Shown piece after piece: positions 53,701 through 61,244 of a stretch of DNA of 64,000 nucleotides (positions are counted from its first letter, which is position 1; each line of letters starts with the position of its first letter). The notes beneath the pieces were generated by a model. It ran no database searches. It worked only from the letters and a program-made list of their open reading frames with translations, and had not been told where the DNA came from. The position numbers and the translations under genes were made by a program. This stretch comes from Sphingobacterium zeae (GTDB lineage Bacteria; Bacteroidota; Bacteroidia; Sphingobacteriales; Sphingobacteriaceae): NCBI RefSeq assembly GCF_030818895.1, contig NZ_JAUTBA010000001.1, positions 4,402,001 to 4,466,000 on the forward strand, in the 5' to 3' direction.

Positions 53701-54837
53701 CTAGGGGGTGACGGTGATTTTTCGTCCCGTTCGTTTAAATTTAACATCAGCGGCGGCCTCCAATGCACGCAGTACGGCGGAGAGGTTGCGCGATCGGGAT
53801 ACGGCACCAATATACGTCTTATTGGACGGTGTCTTTTCATAGGTAAATTCCACATCGTACCAGCGCGCTATCTTATTGAGGATGCTGCCTAAGGTTTCAT
53901 TATCGAAATTAAAGTAGCCATTCTTCCAGGCTACCGCATGCTCGGTATTGCTCTGGGCGAGCTGGATCTGTTTCGTATCTTCCTTAACGATACTTTGTTG
54001 ACCAGGCTTTAGCAAAACCGACTTGCTGTCATCAACATTATTTACTTTGACAGCACCTTCTAAAAGTGTAGTTACGGTGGCTTCGGATGTGTAAGCAGAT
54101 AGATTGAAATGTGTACCCAGCACCTCTATGGTTTGCTGTTGACTGCGTACTTTAAAGGGTTGTTTTTTATTGTGGGCGACTTCAAAATAGGCTTCACCAG
54201 CCAATTCTACCACGCGCTCCTTGCCTTCAAATCTGGATGGAAATTTTAAGGAGGAATAGGCATTAAGCCATACCTTTGTACCGTCTGCCAGTACGATATT
54301 GTATGTTCCCGTCTTGGGGGTTTGTAGGGTATGAACTGTGGGCGCTTCGGATAAGGAAGAAGTAGGGTCACCCTGAAGCAATTCTGCACCGTCAGCATAC
54401 CTGATCTGTGCCCCTACGATGATGGTATTCCGGCGCTCACTTAACTGGATAGCGCTCCCATCACCGCTCAACAAAACAGCTTTATGACCTCCCGGCTGAA
54501 TATCAGCCTGCTGCCAAACCGGGTGCGCTATAGGTTCCTTAGTAGACTCTCTACTAAAGAAATAGCTGACGCCCAATACGAAGATTAAAGACGCTGCAAC
54601 TGCACTTATTTTAAACAGCTGATTCTTCCTTCTTATCCGTTTGACATTATCGTAGATATTGACCTCAATTCTGCTCTTCACCTCGTCTTGTATACGCTTT
54701 ATATCCGCTACATTGGCCGTATATTGGCTTTCCTTAAGCTGTTGAAGATGCCAGGTTTCAACCCAGGATTTCTCTTCTTCAGAACAGGTGCCCAAACGGT
54801 AACGTTCAAGAATTTCTTTTGCGTTTTTACGCTCCAT
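53701..54837 (-). CDS. FecR-family anti-sigma factor
   Basis: The 378-residue inner-membrane anti-sigma factor has an N-terminal cytoplasmic sigma-binding part (about 1-72), one membrane helix (about 74-92), and a periplasmic FecR domain (about 170-270; VWLNAYSSLKFPSRFEGKER, FKVRSQQQTIEVLGTHFNLS). A C-terminal DUF4974 (about 310-378) follows. It relays the signal from the STN domain of the neighbouring SusC to the ECF sigma factor 67 bp upstream. Confidence 0.94.
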   Translation of the reverse strand: MERKNAKEILERYRLGTCSEEEKSWVETWHLQQLKESQYTANVADIKRIQDEVKSRIEVNIYDNVKRIRRKNQLFKISAVAASLIFVLGVSYFFSRESTKEPIAHPVWQQADIQPGGHKAVLLSGDGSAIQLSERRNTIIVGAQIRYADGAELLQGDPTSSLSEAPTVHTLQTPKTGTYNIVLADGTKVWLNAYSSLKFPSRFEGKERVVELAGEAYFEVAHNKKQPFKVRSQQQTIEVLGTHFNLSAYTSEATVTTLLEGAVKVNNVDDSKSVLLKPGQQSIVKEDTKQIQLAQSNTEHAVAWKNGYFNFDNETLGSILNKIARWYDVEFTYEKTPSNKTYIGAVSRSRNLSAVLRALEAAADVKFKRTGRKITVTP

Positions 54838-54904
54838 GATAACAAAGGTTAATACGTTGTTTTGTTATAGGTAGGTTAACGCGGAGAAAAGTAGTAGATG
54901 AAAT

Positions 54905-55468
54905 TTAAAAAAAAGTAAAAAACAGCAAGGTTAATTTTGAACGCATGATTTTCAAGGCATTACTCACCTGCTTGCGAACCGTGTTTAGTGAAACATTGCG
55001 TTGTTTTGCAATTTCTTCATAGCTTTTTTCTTCCTGACGGCTCAGGATAAATATTTCCCGCATCTGAGGTGGAAGATTCATGATTTCTTTTTCGATCTGC
55101 TGTTGCAATTCTTTTTCGAGGAGGTAGTTGTCGGTCGAGTATTCGCCCTGATCCAAAAAATATTGTAGTGAATCGGCATAGCCCTTTCTCACTTTCTGCT
55201 TGTCCATGTAGTCAAATAGCTGGAACCGCACAGCCGCATAGATGTAAGAAGAAAAACTTCTATTTATTGCTAACGGAGTCTTTGACCAGAGGGACACAAA
55301 TACGTCCTGAAGAAGATCCTTTACCACCTCTTCATCGGCTATGATTTTGCGGGCATAAATAAATAACAGCGGAAAATATCGCTCATATAGCACGCCAAAC
55401 GCTTGTTCATCTTTTTCTAAAACAAGCGCAATCAACTCTTTATCCGATAAATCTGCGTAGCAATACAT
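54905..55468 (-). CDS. ECF RNA polymerase sigma factor (FecI-like)
   Basis: The 187-residue ECF sigma factor has region 2 (about 20-90; AFGVLYERYFPLLFIYARKI, DLLQDVFVSLW) and region 4 (about 125-180; LPPQMREIFILSRQEEKSYE followed by EIAKQRNVSLNTVRKQVSNA). It is a typical Bacteroidota FecI-type sigma factor, paired with the FecR gene. It should direct transcription of the STN-SusC/SusD/TlpA genes. Confidence 0.94.
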   Translation of the reverse strand: MYCYADLSDKELIALVLEKDEQAFGVLYERYFPLLFIYARKIIADEEVVKDLLQDVFVSLWSKTPLAINRSFSSYIYAAVRFQLFDYMDKQKVRKGYADSLQYFLDQGEYSTDNYLLEKELQQQIEKEIMNLPPQMREIFILSRQEEKSYEEIAKQRNVSLNTVRKQVSNALKIMRSKLTLLFFTFF

Positions 55469-55552
55469 CTGTTATTCAGAACCTGAAATCAAACTTACAT
55501 TAAAATTGACAAATTACAAATTCTCCCATTATGAATTCATTGGCTGCGAAAA

Positions 55553-55619
55553 AAGCCACATCTCCCGACGTGGCTTAAACTAAACATAAACATATGAACC
55601 ACCACCTGATCTCGTGGTT
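55553..55619. terminator. Two hairpins downstream of the metalloprotease-like gene
   Basis: AAGCCAC/GTGGCTT (55553-55576) and AACCAC/GTGGTT (55597-55619) form two short stems in the 162-bp gap between the HExxH lipoprotein and the sigma-factor gene. T runs flank them only weakly. They probably terminate the locus to the right; nothing else is seen in the gap. Confidence 0.5.
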
Positions 55620-55630
55620 TTAACATACTC

Positions 55631-57490
55631 TTAATTGATAGTCACATTAAATGTGAAGGTGGCCTGCACGGTTTTCGTACCCTCGTAGGTATATACCATG
55701 GCCTGCTTAACGGTATATTTCTTTCCTGCCGCCAGCACCGCCGGATATTGTCCGATCGAGAACGTTAGCGTACTGGCATTAAATTCCGAAAACAAACCCG
55801 CCGTGGCCCCCCATGTGGTGACAGCGCCGGCAGGCGTAAACCAATGTCCGTAGCCCGTAGCCGTCATGTTGGGATTTAAGCTTCCATTTGGCTCTACCGC
55901 ATAGAATTTAATTTTGCCGCTGCTCATCAAACCCGCCAGGTCTGCCGAAGCTATGCCAAAGGCCTCCCCTAGCTGGGCGGCGTTGACACTTACTTGTGTA
56001 CCCGAATAGTTCTTCGCATCGGCAGCAAAGCTGACATCATAACTGAGTGCGATATCTTTGGGCTGACTGCTCACCGCATTGTATCCGGTAGCGTTTGTAC
56101 CCTGAATGTTGATTTCGTAAGGCCATTGCTCATCGTTGCTGTCGTTATCATCCCAGGCATGCGGCTGGTAAACCGATGGAGCGCCCGTGACGACAAACCA
56201 GAGTTTGCTGCAATTGGCCGGAACAGTAAAGGTTGCTGTATTCTCTGTACCCTCCATCCGATCACCGTATACCCGCGTACCATCTTTCAGCAAGGCCACA
56301 TAGCCGTAGCGCCATCCTGCACGACTGGCATCCACCGCGTTGAACCCGGCAGCGTTTGGCAAGCCTTTAAAAGCTACCGAAACCTTTGTTCCCACGGCAG
56401 GTACGTCCAGCGGAATCACATTATACCCCGTCGTACCCGGACAGCGATCGTAAGTGACGCGAAGACTTCCATTGGACTGCCGCGTAAATTTGGTTGTCAG
56501 CTTACCGATATAATTTTTTCCATAATCCCGGATGCTGTTCAGGTCCCAGGTCACAAAGCGGGTGGCCGCGTCGTAGATCTCATTGTTGAACTGCTTCACA
56601 TCGATACCCGTGATACGCATGTAAGCCTGCACGGGATCTTCGGGTTTTAACGCCTCGCGCCAGATACGGCCGATCATATCGATGCCATGTTTGCTGGTCC
56701 AATACCAATGAATAAAATAGCTGGCATAGCGATATTTCTCGTGGTGAATATGGCGAAAGTAATTTTCTGTATAGACGGTAAAATCGTGGCCTGAGAACGC
56801 TTGATCCGGATAGGTCTGATAGGCCTGCCATTGCGCGGTCTGCTCCCAAAACCCATTCCCGCTCGTTCCGCCATAGCCGTAACGAAAGCCATGGCCGCCT
56901 TTCAGATCAGCAAATACCTGGTACTGAAAACTGTGCCCGATCTCGTGCGCAATGACGGAACCCACCGGCTTACAGGTGGCCGGATTGATCCACAATGCCC
57001 CGATCAGATCGTCGTAACCGCCGCCATAGGCCATCCATTCGGTCGTGTAATGTACAAAAATCATCATCTTGTACTTATCCAGATTGGATCGGTTGACCTT
57101 GCGTTCTGCAAACTTCAGGATATTGACATTTAATGCGTAGAATTGCTCAGCTTTGGCCAAAAGATCATCAATATCCACCCGATATTCTTCCGGTACAGCG
57201 CTCGCATTGGGATCATTCTTTCCATAACTCGGTTCCCAAAAGACGATAAAATGCTCCGACTGGCGGCTGCGCGAGTAGGACCATTTACTGCCCTTATCGT
57301 TATAGTCCATCCCCGCAAATTCTTTGGGCTTATAGATCATCAACGAATCTGTCCCTACGGGCGTGGGCGGGGTGGTCGTCTCCTCTTCGACAGGAGGTTC
57401 TACCTCTTTTTTGCTGCATCCCAGCGAAACTAACACCAATGCTGAGACCAGTGTCAGCAGCAGTCTATTCAATTTTATACTTTTCATCAT
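55631..57490 (-). CDS. Gluzincin-like zinc metalloprotease lipoprotein with C-terminal DUF4859
   Basis: The 619-residue lipoprotein (lipobox SLGC at C25) has a Pro/Thr/Glu linker and a catalytic-type domain with H182-E-I-G-H186 in VIAHEIGHSFQY. A downstream Glu near 216 in GFWEQTAQW fits the HExxH...E gluzincin zinc site, in a context like the DUF6055 proteins as I know them. A middle beta domain is followed by DUF4859 (about 475-619; SAAQ-type strands, GHWFTPAGAVTTWG). It ends an operon led by SusC/SusD. Proteolysis of a surface substrate is inferred from the zinc motif; no substrate is known. Confidence 0.8.
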   Translation of the reverse strand: MMKSIKLNRLLLTLVSALVLVSLGCSKKEVEPPVEEETTTPPTPVGTDSLMIYKPKEFAGMDYNDKGSKWSYSRSRQSEHFIVFWEPSYGKNDPNASAVPEEYRVDIDDLLAKAEQFYALNVNILKFAERKVNRSNLDKYKMMIFVHYTTEWMAYGGGYDDLIGALWINPATCKPVGSVIAHEIGHSFQYQVFADLKGGHGFRYGYGGTSGNGFWEQTAQWQAYQTYPDQAFSGHDFTVYTENYFRHIHHEKYRYASYFIHWYWTSKHGIDMIGRIWREALKPEDPVQAYMRITGIDVKQFNNEIYDAATRFVTWDLNSIRDYGKNYIGKLTTKFTRQSNGSLRVTYDRCPGTTGYNVIPLDVPAVGTKVSVAFKGLPNAAGFNAVDASRAGWRYGYVALLKDGTRVYGDRMEGTENTATFTVPANCSKLWFVVTGAPSVYQPHAWDDNDSNDEQWPYEINIQGTNATGYNAVSSQPKDIALSYDVSFAADAKNYSGTQVSVNAAQLGEAFGIASADLAGLMSSGKIKFYAVEPNGSLNPNMTATGYGHWFTPAGAVTTWGATAGLFSEFNASTLTFSIGQYPAVLAAGKKYTVKQAMVYTYEGTKTVQATFTFNVTIN

Positions 57491-57512
57491 TTGAACTATT
57501 TATAGGTAGAGA

Positions 57513-58481
57513 TCAACTGTGTGTGATGGTCAAAAAACGGAAGCGCACGGTATAGGTACCGCTTCTGTAGTATTTGATGGTCGATACGGGATTGAGGTTA
57601 CGCCCCAAGCTGTTCGCCGTACCCACAATACGATAATAAGAAATGGGATCGCCCGACCAAAATTGCGTGCCCACATAGGTACCATTCATGATGGGATATA
57701 CCAAGCCCGAAACATTCGGGTAGCGATACACCAGGCCCGTCTCAGTAACTTCCTCCGGATAGTAAGGCGACCAATTTTTAAATGTAGGCCGGTCGCCACG
57801 CTTGATGACCTCCCCTTTTTTGGGGTTGAATGGCTTGCCGTTTTTATCTTCCCATACGTAGATGATTTTGTTTTCCCCTTCTGGCTGGTGCTCTACGCTG
57901 ATCTCATAGTCTGTATAGGGTAAAAAATTGGCCTCGGCACCGTAGTCCGAACTTGTGCACGACTTAAATAAAATATCCTCCTTTTTAGCACCGATGATAT
58001 TAAAATCGAGGATACTCTTAAATTTTTTCTGTCCGGCAACATTGCTCACCTCCACATCGATCGTGTACTGCCCCGGGGTCACAAATTGGGTTGCCTGTGT
58101 AAATCCTACCCGGCCTCCCGTCGCGTTGAGCATCATCGGTGGATATTTAGCCTTCCCAATTTTCGCATTTAATTGATCGAGGGTGGTATCCCGCCAGGTA
58201 ACCTCGGCAAGGTAGGTGGATATCTCATGCTCTTTAGTAAACTCTGTGGTCACCTCACCCGTCTCCTTGTTTCGTACCGCCAGCAGATTCACGGTCAGCG
58301 GCGTGGTGCTTCCATTGGCCACAATGGCATCCGTGTATACCACAGCCCCCTGGTTGACCTGCAGGTTTTCCACATTATAACGCAAATTTTCATTTAAATA
58401 ACCGACTTGGTCACTCTTGCAGGAATTCAATACCAACACCGATAATCCCGCTATGCCTATGATAAAACTTCGTTTTTTCAT
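57513..58481 (-). CDS. DUF5007-like lipoprotein
   Basis: The chosen ATG gives MKKRSFIIGIAGLSVLVLNS and the lipobox Cys at residue 21; an upstream ATG would add 17 residues before the signal. The mature part has a first module with an Ig-like layout (about 35-185; TPGQYTIDVEVSNVAGQKKF) and a C-terminal beta module ending YRSGTYTVRFRF. DUF5007 membership is from recall of similar SusC/D-linked proteins. It probably acts as a surface accessory or binding protein, 22 bp before the metalloprotease-like gene. Confidence 0.65.
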   Translation of the reverse strand: MKKRSFIIGIAGLSVLVLNSCKSDQVGYLNENLRYNVENLQVNQGAVVYTDAIVANGSTTPLTVNLLAVRNKETGEVTTEFTKEHEISTYLAEVTWRDTTLDQLNAKIGKAKYPPMMLNATGGRVGFTQATQFVTPGQYTIDVEVSNVAGQKKFKSILDFNIIGAKKEDILFKSCTSSDYGAEANFLPYTDYEISVEHQPEGENKIIYVWEDKNGKPFNPKKGEVIKRGDRPTFKNWSPYYPEEVTETGLVYRYPNVSGLVYPIMNGTYVGTQFWSGDPISYYRIVGTANSLGRNLNPVSTIKYYRSGTYTVRFRFLTITHS

Positions 58482-58561
58482 CTGTTTTATTTTTTCATTT
58501 GTGACAGAACCACCCGGTTGATTCCGAAGCAATGCGGAATCAACCTAGCTGGGTTCATAAT

Positions 58562-59704
58562 TTATTTGATCTTAATGTTGAATACAAAAACAGCATTCAA
58601 ATCGCCTTTAGTTTTGGACTTGTACACCAGCGATTGGCGGACCGTGTAGGTACTTCCCACTGTTGTTTGTCCCGGATACTGCAAAATATTAAAGGTCATT
58701 GTTGCGGTTGCCAGTTCCGATACAATGCGCGCATCTTTGCCCCACGAGCAGGTTTTGCCACTGGCGTCAAACCAGTGCCCCGGTGCGTTGGCCGTACTGT
58801 TTGCATTTAGTGTACCATCGGGCTGCACGGCGTAGTAGGTGATATCTTTACCTATCAGCGCAGGTATTGCCCCACTTTCCACACCATAAAAACGCGCTAA
58901 GCGCGGAAGCAGCACATTCACTGTGGTACCTGTGTAGCCCGCTGCATCATATTTGATGCTCAAGTCGTAATTAAAGGTAAGCGTAGAACCCGCTTCCACA
59001 ATTTTAGGCCCTGTGAGGATACGTGGCGTAAAATCACCGACAAACGTATGGGTGTTGGCCAATATATTCAGCGTGGTGCCCGAGGCTGTTTTTATGCCTG
59101 TTGTCTGACAGTATACCCGCATATCGGCCATGTCATCTTCTTTTACGGTAACGATACCGTCGGGACTGATCTGATCCGCTTCACCCCGTATTTTGACGTA
59201 GTATAAATTATAGACGGGCCCCGAAGACCAAAGGGGTTTGGGTTGCTTCTGCCTATGGTAGACAAATCCACTTATATTGGATGCATTCTTGATTGCCGTA
59301 TACGCGGTGCTGGCCGTTGCCAGATCGTAAGGCGCATCGTTGTAGATGTATGCCCTGACGGAATCTATTGGAATCTCGCTTAGAAACTGGTCAAAAGAAT
59401 ATTGCGCATTTTCATCCACAAACTTTACCGAGTCTGCCTTTTGCTTAAAATAGCGATTGACCGAATAATCCGAGGGCGCCCAAAACGTTTTGGCTTTGTT
59501 AATTTCATCCTTCAGTTTAAAATGGTCGATCACCAGCAACAAGGTATCGAACATCCCAGCGGGATGAGCGGCCAGGTAGTCGTAAGTAGACAGATTGACT
59601 TCAGCTTTATGGAGACCGTCGTCTGTCAGATAAGCCGCTTTCTTGCAACCGATCACTGTCAGTCCAAAAGCCAGCAGCAACGCTAATCGATATAAGGTTT
59701 TCAT
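58562..59704 (-). CDS. Fasciclin-like lipoprotein with C-terminal DUF4859
   Basis: The chosen ATG gives MKTLYRLALLLAFGLTVIGC with the lipobox Cys at residue 20; the longer frame has no signal function. Residues about 35-210 resemble a fasciclin (FAS1) module (LSTYDYLAAHPAGMFDTLLL, TFWAPSDYSVNRYF). The last about 140 residues are DUF4859 (NVLLPRLARFYGVESG, APGHWFDASGKTCSWG), homologous to the C-terminus of the metalloprotease-like protein two genes on. It lies 19 bp after susD. Confidence 0.75.
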   Translation of the reverse strand: MKTLYRLALLLAFGLTVIGCKKAAYLTDDGLHKAEVNLSTYDYLAAHPAGMFDTLLLVIDHFKLKDEINKAKTFWAPSDYSVNRYFKQKADSVKFVDENAQYSFDQFLSEIPIDSVRAYIYNDAPYDLATASTAYTAIKNASNISGFVYHRQKQPKPLWSSGPVYNLYYVKIRGEADQISPDGIVTVKEDDMADMRVYCQTTGIKTASGTTLNILANTHTFVGDFTPRILTGPKIVEAGSTLTFNYDLSIKYDAAGYTGTTVNVLLPRLARFYGVESGAIPALIGKDITYYAVQPDGTLNANSTANAPGHWFDASGKTCSWGKDARIVSELATATMTFNILQYPGQTTVGSTYTVRQSLVYKSKTKGDLNAVFVFNIKIK

Positions 59705-59723
59705 TTTTTTCAAGTTTAGTGGT

Positions 59724-61199
59724 TTACATATTGACAGTGCTCCAGTATGGTGTCTGAATGAGTGCAGGATTGGCCGACAATAACGAAGGGTCAAAAGGCC
59801 AAAAGTATTTCTTCGCATTAAACTGCGCCTGGTTCATTTTACTCTCCGGAAATTTATAGATGTTAAAATTCTTGTATAACCGCACCAGATCGTAATAGCG
59901 ATGGCCTTCCAAAAACAGTTCGCGCGCTCGTTCACTAAAGATGGCCTCTTTAAGCGGTTCTTCGTTTTTATAGACCTGCAGTCCTGCTTGCGTCCGGATC
60001 TCATTCAAGATACTTTCAGCAGCACTGTTTTTGCCCGTTGCGGCCAGTCCCTCCGCCATCAGCAGCTTGATGTCTGAATACCGAAAGATGATGATGTTAT
60101 TTTTAAATATGGCATTGTAATTTGAGGTATTACCCGAGTACTTTACATTTGCATATTTTGTACACAATGCATAGTTACCGCTATAAGCCACATCGAATAC
60201 ACTTTTAAAGCGCTTGTCGTTACTGTCTTTAAAAAGCGTTTTCAGGTAATCCTGACTGATTCTTAACATCGGATCTGTAAAATTCCGAAAATAAGGTCCC
60301 GCCAGTGAATAGTACCCTATCCCCCTATTAGTCCCTTCGTTTTCACCATTCTGGGCGATCTCGAAGATACCTTCATTGGATTTTCCCTGATAGATACCGC
60401 GGTAGTTGAGGCTGTCCCGTCCCACAAACGAATATTCGCCACTTTCCAGTACCGATTTAGCCGCCGCTATGCAATCGGCGTATTCGCCTCTCCAGGCACT
60501 CAGGTGCGCCTGTAGGGCAAGTGCTGCACCCGTATTTGCACGCGTTGCAAAATCATTTTGGTCGATATTGCTCCATTTCAATAACGTTAGTGCCTTGGTT
60601 AAATCTGCCTGACTCTGATCCAGCACATCGCTCTCTTTTCGGGCAGGCAGATTGACCGCATCGATCGGCGCTACAGATTCGGTTATGATGGGCACCGTAC
60701 CCCATACCCGCGCCATATAGAAATAAGCAAATGCGCGCACAAAATAAGCTTCGCCGATGTAATAATCGCGTACCGACACGTCGTTAAAAACATTTTCATC
60801 CATCTTGGGCAGCCTTTGGATCACGCGGTTGGCCTGGTCTATGACCTGATAAAAGATATCATAGCGCCGCAGCTGATACACGGGCCGCCAAGTTTCCAAC
60901 GCCGGTACGGATATATTGAGCTGCATATTTACAAGCGGATTAATATCGACATCGGTCGAAGAAGATATTTCGTCCGACAGTAGATCGCCATATACATAAT
61001 AGGCCATCCCATTACCCTGATTTAGGGCCTTCCGCAGCAGCGCATACATGGCATTGGTTGCACTATTGGCATCTTCCTGCGTTTTCCAGAAGTTCTCATC
61101 TGTTGCCGAACTCACAGGCTCAATGTCCAGAAACTTGGAGCAGCCCGAAGCGAGATACATGAAAGCACTCAGCACTAAAAACAATATTTTTCTTTTCAT
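59724..61199 (-). CDS. SusD/RagB family lipoprotein (right-end locus)
   Basis: This 491-residue SusD-like lipoprotein has a lipobox ending YLASGC at C20 followed by SKFLDIEPVSSATDENFW. Helical repeats include GEAYFVRAFAYFYMARVWGT, and the C-terminal domain has FSERARELFLEGHRYYDLVR. It lies 45 bp after the SusC gene and heads a set of accessory lipoproteins. Confidence 0.94.
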   Translation of the reverse strand: MKRKILFLVLSAFMYLASGCSKFLDIEPVSSATDENFWKTQEDANSATNAMYALLRKALNQGNGMAYYVYGDLLSDEISSSTDVDINPLVNMQLNISVPALETWRPVYQLRRYDIFYQVIDQANRVIQRLPKMDENVFNDVSVRDYYIGEAYFVRAFAYFYMARVWGTVPIITESVAPIDAVNLPARKESDVLDQSQADLTKALTLLKWSNIDQNDFATRANTGAALALQAHLSAWRGEYADCIAAAKSVLESGEYSFVGRDSLNYRGIYQGKSNEGIFEIAQNGENEGTNRGIGYYSLAGPYFRNFTDPMLRISQDYLKTLFKDSNDKRFKSVFDVAYSGNYALCTKYANVKYSGNTSNYNAIFKNNIIIFRYSDIKLLMAEGLAATGKNSAAESILNEIRTQAGLQVYKNEEPLKEAIFSERARELFLEGHRYYDLVRLYKNFNIYKFPESKMNQAQFNAKKYFWPFDPSLLSANPALIQTPYWSTVNM

Positions 61200-61244
61200 C
61201 TCTAATTAATTTTAAGCCACCGTTATGCGATGGAACTGACACGA

